15,006 bases of DNA from UBA7803 sp049454295 (GCA_049454295.1 JBMTYG010000078.1:1-15006), one strand, 5' to 3'. Shown: positions 6,857-14,150, counted from the stretch's first letter. Translations and numbers: made by a program. The notes: generated from the sequence alone by a model not told the origin.

Positions 6857-8100
6857 TGATAAGCTCCCGGGTTCGGTTCCCAACCTGTCATCAGGTGGCG
6901 TCCCAGTTCCAGGTGTTTGTATTCCACCGGATCATGCAGGGAGAGCGTGCGCGCGTTGCGCCACCAACGGTCCAAGCCGAACTGACGACTGACTGAACGC
7001 GTACCCATCAGCCCGAAGATTTCCGAGCATGCCCGCAGCGAGGCACGATGTGCTATCGATTTCGCCGCAGAGATCGGCAAGGCCAGCGCGCCGCGATCAG
7101 CCGGATTGTGCTCGAACGCGTCCAACAAAGGCGCCGTAGCCATGACCGACCAGTACGCCGCGACAAGGTCGGCGGCCAGCTCGCCGGTCTGACGCTGCAC
7201 CAGCGGGTCGTCTGCGGCGTTGCTCAGTCCGGATGCATGCCAGGGTCTAGACCGCGTGCGCACGAAATCGGTTGCCTCAGTGCTCGCGCCGAGTCCAATT
7301 CCAACCAGGATTGCTGCAAACCCTGCCTGATAGCGCAAGCTCGATTGGGCGAGAGGTGCCTTGTTAGGGACCGAGGCAATCCATTCCGGCGGGCAGCGAA
7401 CCGCCTTGAACGTGATCGCACCCGAGTCGGTCGCTCGCTGCCCCAAGACGTTCCAGTCGCGGTGGATCGTAACGCCCTCTGTACCGCGTGGAATCAACAC
7501 CAGTTGCATCCCGCTCACCGGGTTTCCCGGCTCGGCAAGAATGGCGTTCACACCCCAGGTCGCGATGTGGTCGGCACCAGCGGCGCCGGTGGTGTAGATC
7601 TTCTGCCCCTCGCACAAAAACCCACCGTCCGCCTGCGGCGTCAACGTAGTTTGCATGGGGCTCTCCGCGGTCTTGCCCGCTTCGGCTACCGCAAGCCCAA
7701 TGACCGCGTCGTGCTCGAGCACCAGCCGAGCCAGCCGCTCACGCTGGAAATCCGGGCAGTAGCGAAAGATTTCCCGAATAAGCTCATCGTGGACTTTGAA
7801 AATCTGCGCGACAGCGGAGTCAACGCAAGCGATACGCAGCTGGGCCTCGAGGCTGAATCGATGCCCCAGTCCGCCTCCACCAAACTCCTTCGGCACCGCG
7901 GCATGGAACAGGCCCGTGGCCTTCAGTCTGCTGATCGCTGCATCGGGGTAGCGTCCCACAGCGTCTATATCTGCTACCTGCGGACGAATGTCCGAGTTCA
8001 GCACAGCTTCTACCCGAGAGAGCAAGGCAGTCGCGACCGAATCCAACTGTGAGTCAGAGGGGGGAGGAATGAGTTTTCCCGCAAGACCACTCAGCGTCAT
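6853..8100 (-). CDS. Acyl-CoA dehydrogenase-fold flavin monooxygenase (DszC/SfnB-like)
   Basis: A 415-residue protein of the acyl-CoA dehydrogenase fold. Residues 61-75 (ATGLFHAAVPKEFGG) and the GLAVAEAG and GQKIYTTGAAGADH segments fit the flavin-binding middle domain. The C-terminal helical domain ends with WWRNARTLSLHDPVEYK (379-395). This N-A-R-x3-L-H-D-P pattern is typical of DszC and SfnB, which use reduced flavin and oxygen as group D monooxygenases, rather than of CoA-ester dehydrogenases. Inferred role: oxygenation of a ring or heteroatom, with reduced flavin from a reductase that is not in this window. It is translationally coupled on both sides by ATGA overlaps, and GGAGAG lies six bases before its ATG. 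It could instead be a true dehydrogenase, but the ending and the neighbours argue against that. Confidence 0.82.
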   Translation of the reverse strand: MTLSGLAGKLIPPPSDSQLDSVATALLSRVEAVLNSDIRPQVADIDAVGRYPDAAISRLKATGLFHAAVPKEFGGGGLGHRFSLEAQLRIACVDSAVAQIFKVHDELIREIFRYCPDFQRERLARLVLEHDAVIGLAVAEAGKTAESPMQTTLTPQADGGFLCEGQKIYTTGAAGADHIATWGVNAILAEPGNPVSGMQLVLIPRGTEGVTIHRDWNVLGQRATDSGAITFKAVRCPPEWIASVPNKAPLAQSSLRYQAGFAAILVGIGLGASTEATDFVRTRSRPWHASGLSNAADDPLVQRQTGELAADLVAAYWSVMATAPLLDAFEHNPADRGALALPISAAKSIAHRASLRACSEIFGLMGTRSVSRQFGLDRWWRNARTLSLHDPVEYKHLELGRHLMTGWEPNPGAYQ

Positions 8101-9989
8101 AGTGTGCTCTCCGAGTTTGTGTTGGCTGCGAATGCGCGTTCCATCGGATCATGCACGTGGCTTGGACAGCGGCAGCAATGAACCAACGGGATGAAGGTCT
8201 GTGAGGCCGAATCAATCAATCCGCGCTCGGTCAGCCCATAATCGGGCACGCCAGCCAACCCCACGAAAGCAAGGATCATGAACGGCGCTGCAAGCTCGCA
8301 GCCCAGCGACCGCGCGGCAGCATTCACGAGATCCGATTGCTCAAGCACCCATTCGAACGGTTGATCGGACATGATTCCAGCGACGGGAAGCGGCAAAAGG
8401 GCCAGAACAACGCCGTCGCGCACGGCCACATAGCCGCCGCCGCTTTCCCTTAGCGCGATCGCGGCGGCGGCCATGTCGCTGTTTGATGTCCCCAACACGA
8501 CGAGATTCTGATTTTCACAGTTGGTCGAGGCCGCAATCGCTCCGCTGCGCAATCCGAATCCCCGCACGAAGCCACAAGCCCGCGTGGCACTGCCATGATG
8601 GCGGTCGAGCACGGCTATCTTTGCGACATCACGCTCCGGATCCGCGCACACATCCCCATCAACAATCGAGAGCTCGACGTCAAAAGCACGTTTGAAATAG
8701 CCGTCATACATTTCCATCGCCCGAACAAGCGCCACCTCGCCCGGTGCTGATTCCACTTCCACCCGAAAACTGGCGGCAGAGATGCCTGGGTCAAGATGCA
8801 TCGTGTTGCGGGTCATGTCAGGAATCGGATCTCTGTTCTTAAACCCGAGTCTTGAAAGGGGAGCGCCTGACGATGGCCAGGTGCTCTCCGCCACCTGCTG
8901 CCCGTCCAAAAAAACCCGAAAGGGCTCGACCCGCTCGAGATCCGTTAGCAGCATGAAATCTGCTCTGCGAGTCGGAGTGACGGACCCTATCAGGTGATCA
9001 ATACGATAGAAGACGGCGGCATTGAGGCTCGCCATGCGATAGGCTTCGAGCACGGGCACACCCGCCGCGATCGCGGCGCGAACGTGGTGGTCGATATGAC
9101 CGCGGCGATGCAGATCGTCGACATGTCGGTCATCAGCACAAAAAGAGAATTGGCCCCAACCTCCGGACAACGCCTCGGGCTTCGCGAAGACCATTGGCAC
9201 GTTGTCATTCATCGACCCTGCCATCACGGTGATCATCATGCCGAGCCGAATGCGCTCCAGAACTTCTTCCGTATGAAACGCGTTGTGGTCATCAGAGATT
9301 CCTGTGGCTGCATAGGCCCACAGCAACTCCTCCGACACCCTGGCGCTATGACCCGTGTTTCGGCGACCGCTTTGCAAAGCCAATGCCTGCAGTGTCGCTG
9401 CTCGATCATCGAACCCAAATGGCACCGACTCGCCCACGGTAACCGCGCGCGACGACAGGAGGCGTTGAACCTGCTCCGACTCGGTCAGCGTGGCACCGCC
9501 GAGTTCGAGCGCGGGTGCTCTTGGGATACGGTGGGAAACTTGTTGCAGAATCTTGAGCGGAGTCCCCGTCTCGCCTACCCAGTCCATCCCGCCAGCGCCG
9601 AGGACATTGCCAATACAGTTTGGGTCCGCCAACACACATCCGGTTCCCCGGGGAATCACGCAGCGAGCGAACTCACCGGGCGTAAGCAGGGAGTACTCAA
9701 TGTGAACGTGGGTGTCGATGAGCGTCGGCGCGAGAAACGCCCCGTCAGCCTGCTCTTCGCGGATCCCTCTGGCGCAATGACCAACCGGGGTCACTGCCGC
9801 GACGAACGCACCAGAAACGACCACGTCACGCCTCAAAATCTCGCCCGTATGCACGCTGAGCACCCGCGCGTCACGCACGATTAGATCTGCCGGTTCGTCA
9901 CCCAGCGCGACCGCTCGTAGCAATTTCAGCGTTTTCGCGTCCGGCGCAAGATGCGCGCCTACGGCTGCACCCTCTGGCACGCTCTTCAT
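8097..9989 (-). CDS. Adenine deaminase family protein (Ade-like), divergent
   Basis: A 630-residue protein with the two-part adenine deaminase architecture: an amidohydrolase domain (about 25-370) and the C-terminal adenine-deaminase domain (about 400-600). Visible motifs are IDTHVHIE (H94, H96, E98), GE (186-187), GHSARVS, SDDHNAFHTEE, CADDR (D286), GHID, and MASLNAA. Late segments such as GGGYVAVRDGVVLALLPLPVAGIMS also match. The usual reaction is adenine to hypoxanthine plus ammonia in the cytoplasm. Two family signatures differ: canonical DHE is DHN here, and the C-terminal HDSHN motif is replaced by TNCENQN (489-495). This suggests a separate subgroup. It is the first gene of the operon. 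The start is uncertain: I chose the ATG at 9989 because the protein then begins like its family, though no clear Shine-Dalgarno site precedes it; the ORF is open to a GTG at 10076. Confidence 0.85.
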   Translation of the reverse strand: MKSVPEGAAVGAHLAPDAKTLKLLRAVALGDEPADLIVRDARVLSVHTGEILRRDVVVSGAFVAAVTPVGHCARGIREEQADGAFLAPTLIDTHVHIEYSLLTPGEFARCVIPRGTGCVLADPNCIGNVLGAGGMDWVGETGTPLKILQQVSHRIPRAPALELGGATLTESEQVQRLLSSRAVTVGESVPFGFDDRAATLQALALQSGRRNTGHSARVSEELLWAYAATGISDDHNAFHTEEVLERIRLGMMITVMAGSMNDNVPMVFAKPEALSGGWGQFSFCADDRHVDDLHRRGHIDHHVRAAIAAGVPVLEAYRMASLNAAVFYRIDHLIGSVTPTRRADFMLLTDLERVEPFRVFLDGQQVAESTWPSSGAPLSRLGFKNRDPIPDMTRNTMHLDPGISAASFRVEVESAPGEVALVRAMEMYDGYFKRAFDVELSIVDGDVCADPERDVAKIAVLDRHHGSATRACGFVRGFGLRSGAIAASTNCENQNLVVLGTSNSDMAAAAIALRESGGGYVAVRDGVVLALLPLPVAGIMSDQPFEWVLEQSDLVNAAARSLGCELAAPFMILAFVGLAGVPDYGLTERGLIDSASQTFIPLVHCCRCPSHVHDPMERAFAANTNSESTL

Positions 9990-10275
9990 ACCAACTGTCC
10001 AACGCGAAACACCCGGGCCCGGCCGCAGCCGACTCCTGCTGCGCATCGATTGGCGATCGCCACACGCGTCGCCCACGGGTAGGCGCTCTCGCGCTCAAGT
10101 AACTGCATACCACATTTTCCTTGCTCTCATGGCAGCCCGCCGGTCTTGACACGAACAGCCTGCGACCCAGATCAGCAAAATCCGTGCCCAAACATTAATG
10201 ACCGTCGTGATCGCTCTCGATGGCACGATAATTGTTGAGCCTTGGTTCATCTCGAATGCGACGATAGGAATCGGT
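9990..10275. promoter_or_regulatory. Divergent control region (deaminase operon / purine permease)
   Basis: This 286-base gap lies between the divergent operon and permease, and is the longest non-coding stretch in the window. It holds a perfect 12-base palindrome, TGGCGATCGCCA (10051-10062), and a GC-rich one, CCGGGCCCGG (10013-10022). An exact TTGACA (10146-10151) is a possible plus-strand -35, but no good -10 follows at normal spacing. I see no purine-riboswitch core. Either frame extension (GTG at 10076 on minus, ATG at 10198 on plus) would shorten the gap. Confidence 0.4.
10266..10270 (+). promoter_or_regulatory. Shine-Dalgarno site of the purine permease
   Basis: AGGAA five bases before the ATG at 10276. 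It favours this start over the in-frame ATG at 10198. Confidence 0.55.
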
Positions 10276-11688
10276 ATGAGCAGGCAGGCACAAGGGCATC
10301 CCAAGACGCCACCGGCAGCTCCCGACCCTGGGACCATCGACAGACCGCGCTTTCGCCTCCAAAGCTGGCTCGACCGGAGGTTCGAGATATCTGCCAGAGG
10401 TAGCTCGACCCGCACGGAGTTCCTTGGGGGGCTCGCCACCTTTGCCACCATGGCCTACGTGCTCGCCGTCAATCCGATGATCCTTGCGGAAAGCGGCATG
10501 GATCGGGCTGAGCTCATCACCGCTACAGCGCTTTCAGCGGGCGTGTTTTCCATCCTCCTGGGTCTCGCCGCCAATCTTCCTTTGGCACAGGCTCCAGGGA
10601 TGGGCGCGAACGCGCTGTTCGCCTATACGATCGTGCTGGGGCTTGGCATACCCTGGCAGGCAGCCCTGGGGCTTGTATTCTGGAGCGGCGTGATTTTCCT
10701 GATTCTCACGCTCACCGGCGTGCGCCAAATGTTGCTCGAGGCCGTGCCTCCGAATATTCGCATTGCCCTGACGGTGGGCATTGGCTTATTCATCGCGTTT
10801 ATCGGCGTGAAAAACGCGGGCATCGTGTTACCCGCCCCCGCTCCAATGCTGCTCAAGTTGGGAGATATGGGGTCTCCGTCAGTGCTCCTGACGCTGATCG
10901 GTCTGGCGGCCACGTTGGCGCTCATGTCACGCCGCGTACCCGGCGCGATCGTCATCGTCATTCTCACACTGACCTTTTTTGGACTATTCGTCCCAGCCGG
11001 CGACGGTGGCGAAATGATCACTGCAATGCCCGATCGAGTCGTCGCATTACCCCAGCCTCTCGACGATCTTTGGCTTGCCTTGGATCCTGGCTATCTCTGG
11101 GATCACCTGCCAGTCGCGCTACCCGCCCTTTTCACCCTGGTCTTCCTCGATCTTTTCAGCTCACTCGTCGCGATGAATGCTCTCTCTCAGCGCGCCGGCC
11201 TCGTGGATCGGAATGGAGAGATGATCAAAGGGGCACCCGCGCTCACCGCTGACGCTATCGCCACTATCGGCGGATCCCTGTTGGGAACCTCTACGACTAA
11301 CGTCTACGCCGAATCGGCCGCCGGCATAGAAACCGGCGCTCGAACAGGCCTCGCGCCCGTGTTCGTCGGATTTTTCTTCTTTCTCGCGCTCTTTTTAACG
11401 CCCCTACTCTTGGTCATTCCACCGCAGGCAACGGCCCCCGCCCTGATACTGATCGGACTCCTCATGTTTACCGAGGTCCGCAATCTGGACTTCGATGACC
11501 CCATGACCGCAGGCGCGGCCGTGTTGACCCTGTTCCTGATGCCGCTCACCTCGATCACTGATGGCTTGGCTGTCGGGCTGATCGTCTACGTCGGGGTCAT
11601 GCTGCTGACAGGGCGGGGGCTCGAAGTTCGACGAATCACCTGGTCGCTTGTGCTCGTCTTTGTCTGCTACTACCTGTTCGCAGCCTAA
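10276..11688 (+). CDS. AzgA-type purine (adenine/guanine/hypoxanthine) permease
   Basis: A 470-residue inner-membrane transporter of the AzgA branch of the nucleobase permeases. Diagnostic stretches are TRTEFLGGLATFATMAYVLAVNP (45-67, start of TM1), QAPGMGANALFAYTIVLGLG (105-124, TM3 substrate region), FIGVKNAGIV (175-184), LDLFSSLVAMNALS (291-304), and GTSTTNVYAESAAGIETGARTGL (337-359, TM10 region). Family members import adenine, guanine and hypoxanthine by proton symport. The Thr-Asn-Val in GTSTTNVYAESAAG differs from the commoner STVTSYIESAAG, so the substrate may be a modified base. The hydrophilic N-terminus is about 40 residues long. It is divergent from the deaminase operon and its stop overlaps that of the converging amidohydrolase by four bases. 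It is the likely uptake system for the substrate of this locus. Confidence 0.9.
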   Translation: MSRQAQGHPKTPPAAPDPGTIDRPRFRLQSWLDRRFEISARGSSTRTEFLGGLATFATMAYVLAVNPMILAESGMDRAELITATALSAGVFSILLGLAANLPLAQAPGMGANALFAYTIVLGLGIPWQAALGLVFWSGVIFLILTLTGVRQMLLEAVPPNIRIALTVGIGLFIAFIGVKNAGIVLPAPAPMLLKLGDMGSPSVLLTLIGLAATLALMSRRVPGAIVIVILTLTFFGLFVPAGDGGEMITAMPDRVVALPQPLDDLWLALDPGYLWDHLPVALPALFTLVFLDLFSSLVAMNALSQRAGLVDRNGEMIKGAPALTADAIATIGGSLLGTSTTNVYAESAAGIETGARTGLAPVFVGFFFFLALFLTPLLLVIPPQATAPALILIGLLMFTEVRNLDFDDPMTAGAAVLTLFLMPLTSITDGLAVGLIVYVGVMLLTGRGLEVRRITWSLVLVFVCYYLFAA

Positions 11689-13166
11689 TCCTGGCCGCTC
11701 GCCCGACGTGCCGCGCTGCGGATTCGGGCAATGCGCGCTTCAACGTCCGCCGACAGCGCTGACACATCGTGACCCACGGGCAGACCGTCCTTAACGCGCA
11801 GTTGTCCTGCAACATATACCTCGTCAATGTTTGCCGCACTGCACGCAAAGACGAGCGTGGCTGCGCTATCCGTCACTGGACCGGTCAATGGATAGCGCGG
11901 GTCCACGATCAGAAAATCCGCGCTTTTGCCCTCCTCCAGGCTTCCCGTGTGCTTGTCGACGCCAAGGATTTCGGCCGTATCCAGCGTATGGAGTCTGAGC
12001 ATCTCCATCGGCTGCATGACACCTGCGTTCCGATATTGCATACGCAATGCATACAGGCCCATTCGCATGTTCTCGAAGGGATCAGCAATGTCCGCGCTCG
12101 CAGCGCCGTCCACACCCATTCCGACGCGAACGCCGGCCTCGCGATACCCCAGTATGTCTGGCAGACCCGAGGCGAGCCGCCCATTAGAAAGCGGGTTCCA
12201 GATCATGGCACCGCCACGATTTGCCGTGTCAGCGACGATCTTGTCCGTGGTGTGAATAAAATGGGCGTAGGAAACGTTCGGCGCAACCGCTCCCGCGGCA
12301 AGAAAGCTCGACCACAATCGGCGCTCCGAAAAGCGCCGAGAGTACTGTTCCAGATAGTGAATCTGAGCGGTCATCCCATGCTGCTCAGCCAGCGACATCT
12401 CGAGCGCAAGCTTGGCGGCGTCCCTTGTGTGAGCACCAACAGCGTTCAGGGATATACCCAGCAACTGCTTGCCACCGCGCTCCTGACTGAGCCTCACAAA
12501 AGACTTCACGTCCGCGCTGATTTTTTCCGCAGTCTGATTCAAGTTCGCGTTATAGGCGAACACAATGTGGTGACCCGCTGCGACTGATGCGTCAAAAGAT
12601 TCCAGGTACTGCTCTTCGTCGGTTTCAAGGCGTTGTGCGTGGTTATAGGTGGTAGTGATGCCCTTGGACAAATGGTCCAGCGCGCCGTGGAGCGTAAAGG
12701 CATACATATCGCCATCCTGAAAATGCTGCCCAAAAGTCCAGTGCAGAGCTTCCAGCCACGGATACAGTTCACCATTTGCCGCAATACCGCGAAAAGCGCT
12801 TTGCCAGAGGTGGTTGTGGCCGCTCACAAATCCCGGCATGACAATGCGCCCTGTCGCGTCGATTACGCTTTCAGGGCGAATCGAGTCCCGCAGGGAGCCG
12901 GGCGGGGACCCGTTACCGATCGCAACGATGCGCCCGTCCTTCACTAACATGAACCCGTTCAGGACCTCATCATCGCCTTGTGCCATCGTGAGAATGGTCG
13001 CGTTCTCAATCAGCAGGTCGGCACGAGCGGGGGTTCCTGACACGCCGACCAGAATCGCAACGGCGACCAGCCAAGCCCCACCGGGGCGCTCTCCCAAGGG
13101 AGACCACAACGCACCGTTTTTCGTCCAAGGCAGCCGCAAGGGGGAGGTCCATTTCCAAGGCATCAT
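11685..13166 (-). CDS. Exported amidohydrolase (TrzA/AtzA/MTA-SAH deaminase-like), paralogue 2
   Basis: A 493-residue metal-dependent hydrolase. An unusually long signal peptide of about 49 residues is predicted: a polar, tryptophan-rich n-region, a hydrophobic core AWLVAVAILVGVSG (31-44), and an ARA-D cleavage site. No twin-arginine motif is seen. Metal motifs are H117-x-H119 (GFVSGHNH), H270 (AQIHYLEQ), H302 (SYAHFIHT) and D353 (GVDGAAS). It resembles the amidohydrolase at 3403-4881 over most of its length, for instance DPFENMRMGLYALR against DPFQNLRIGLYTMR and GSLEEGKSADFLIVD against GSLEKGKFADFLVVD, so the two are paralogues. It keeps the GVDGAAS motif typical of active deaminases more faithfully. 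The ATG at 13166 has GGAG five bases upstream; the ORF extends to 13289 but that part is a control region. It should act in the periplasm; substrate unknown. Confidence 0.85.
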   Translation of the reverse strand: MMPWKWTSPLRLPWTKNGALWSPLGERPGGAWLVAVAILVGVSGTPARADLLIENATILTMAQGDDEVLNGFMLVKDGRIVAIGNGSPPGSLRDSIRPESVIDATGRIVMPGFVSGHNHLWQSAFRGIAANGELYPWLEALHWTFGQHFQDGDMYAFTLHGALDHLSKGITTTYNHAQRLETDEEQYLESFDASVAAGHHIVFAYNANLNQTAEKISADVKSFVRLSQERGGKQLLGISLNAVGAHTRDAAKLALEMSLAEQHGMTAQIHYLEQYSRRFSERRLWSSFLAAGAVAPNVSYAHFIHTTDKIVADTANRGGAMIWNPLSNGRLASGLPDILGYREAGVRVGMGVDGAASADIADPFENMRMGLYALRMQYRNAGVMQPMEMLRLHTLDTAEILGVDKHTGSLEEGKSADFLIVDPRYPLTGPVTDSAATLVFACSAANIDEVYVAGQLRVKDGLPVGHDVSALSADVEARIARIRSAARRASGQD

Positions 13167-13373
13167 ATCCACTCCACTTGTTAGACCTTTCGATGCGCCG
13201 CAGCCGACTGCCTGCCAAGCCGTGATGGGCACTCGATCTCTACGAAGCAAAGATCGAGCCAAGGACGTACTTGGCCCAGGCCTTGGCACAGGATTTGCTT
13301 TTCAGACTTGGCAGCAAAAACAAGCAACTAGAAGACGCACGCGCAGCAGCCAGACACTTCGACAAGGAAAGCC
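13167..13373. promoter_or_regulatory. Divergent control region with repeated GCCAAG/CTTGGC boxes
   Basis: A 207-base gap between the divergent amidohydrolase 2 and folate-enzyme genes. The six-base box GCCAAG or its complement CTTGGC occurs five times: 13214 and 13258 (forward), and 13270, 13282 and 13307 (reverse). Two of them form the near-perfect 18-base palindrome GCCAAGGACGTACTTGGC (13258-13275). An 8-base inverted repeat, CTCGATCT (13232-13239) with AGATCGAG (13251-13258), adjoins it. This is the best operator candidate in the window; no regulator gene is present to match it. Confidence 0.45.
13172..13175 (-). promoter_or_regulatory. Shine-Dalgarno site of exported amidohydrolase 2
   Basis: GGAG on the minus strand, five bases before the first of two adjacent ATG codons (13166 and 13163). 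It supports a start here rather than at 13289. Confidence 0.6.
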
Positions 13374-14150
13374 ATGAGCCGCTCAACCCCTCGATGGACC
13401 GGACGTCATTCCCGCAAAGATCAGCTGCGCGCACGCATATGGTCAGAACTGGAATCCAGCGGGAACGCCATCGGGACAGCGTGGTTCAAGATTCCCGACT
13501 TTGTCGGCGCCGCAGAGGCTGCCGCACAGCTCATCAAGACCGCCGAGTGGCAGAATGCGCGGGTGGTGAAGTGCAACCCTGATGCCGCCCAGGCGCCGCT
13601 GAGACTGGCTGCTCTCCGGTCAGGCAAAACGGTCTACACGCCGATCCCCGAGCTCGTACGCGATTTCCCCTATCTATGCCTTGAACCTGCGGAACTCTCC
13701 CAGCGCGGCATTGACCCAACCGACGTTGCTTTCTCGGAAGGTGCTGGGCGTCACGGGCGTCCCTGCACCTTCGCAGAGGTCCAACCGATCGATTTTTTCG
13801 TTGTGGGCTGTGTCGCAGTCACCGCCGCTGGTGGACGAACCGGCAAGGGGGCGGGATTCGCCGATCTTGAATTCGGCATTTTTAACAGCTACGGACAGGT
13901 CAGCGCGCGGACACCCATCGCGACCACTGTTCACGACGTGCAGCTGGTCAGCGACGATTCTATCGTCATGGAAAATCACGACGCACCGCTCGACATCATC
14001 GCCACGCCCACCCGCCTGCTGCGGACATTCACTACGGTAGCTCGTCCGGGCGCTGTTGATTGGGACCGGGTCCGGGACGACCAGTTCGCCTCCATTCCCT
14101 TCCTCGCCGATCTCCGCGACCACATTCTCCAGGCGACGCGCAGCGTCTGA
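13374..14150 (+). CDS. 5-formyltetrahydrofolate cyclo-ligase-like protein
   Basis: A 258-residue protein of the 5-formyltetrahydrofolate cyclo-ligase family, in the longer form resembling MTHFSD-type and archaeal proteins. The N-terminal RKDQLRARIWSELE helix (14-27) and the KIPDFVGA segment are typical. So are ARVVKCNPDAAQAPLRLAALRSGKTVYTPIP (62-92) and the catalytic-loop segment VGCVAVTAAGGRTGKGAGFADLEFGI (about 140-165), which corresponds to the GMGGGYYD loop of classical enzymes. TVHDVQLV and DIIATPT follow. The classical reaction converts 5-formyl-THF to 5,10-methenyl-THF using ATP; in this subgroup the activity is less certain because the tyrosines of the loop are replaced. AAGGA lies five bases before the ATG. 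It is transcribed away from amidohydrolase 2. It could recycle one-carbon units, but a link to the purine genes is only inferred from position. Confidence 0.82.
   Translation: MSRSTPRWTGRHSRKDQLRARIWSELESSGNAIGTAWFKIPDFVGAAEAAAQLIKTAEWQNARVVKCNPDAAQAPLRLAALRSGKTVYTPIPELVRDFPYLCLEPAELSQRGIDPTDVAFSEGAGRHGRPCTFAEVQPIDFFVVGCVAVTAAGGRTGKGAGFADLEFGIFNSYGQVSARTPIATTVHDVQLVSDDSIVMENHDAPLDIIATPTRLLRTFTTVARPGAVDWDRVRDDQFASIPFLADLRDHILQATRSV

Noticed and set aside
6134..6859. Plus-strand 241-residue open frame opposite the adenosine deaminase-like gene
   Set aside because: Antisense shadow; the deaminase motifs on the minus strand run through the whole stretch.
7048..8052. Plus-strand 334-residue open frame opposite the flavin monooxygenase
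   Set aside because: It lies antisense to a gene with clear family motifs, has an Arg/Gln-rich composition without recognisable domains, and reflects low stop-codon density in GC-rich DNA.
8994..9884. Plus-strand 296-residue open frame opposite the adenine deaminase-like gene
   Set aside because: Same reasoning: the minus strand carries the conserved deaminase motifs and the plus-strand product has none.
9990..10275. Purine riboswitch upstream of the permease or deaminase operon
   Set aside because: I could not find the conserved loop and junction nucleotides or a following terminator/antiterminator pair.
13167..13289. N-terminal extension of exported amidohydrolase 2 to 13289
   Set aside because: The extra residues precede an otherwise normal signal peptide, a good Shine-Dalgarno site sits at 13172-13175, and the region carries operator-like repeats.
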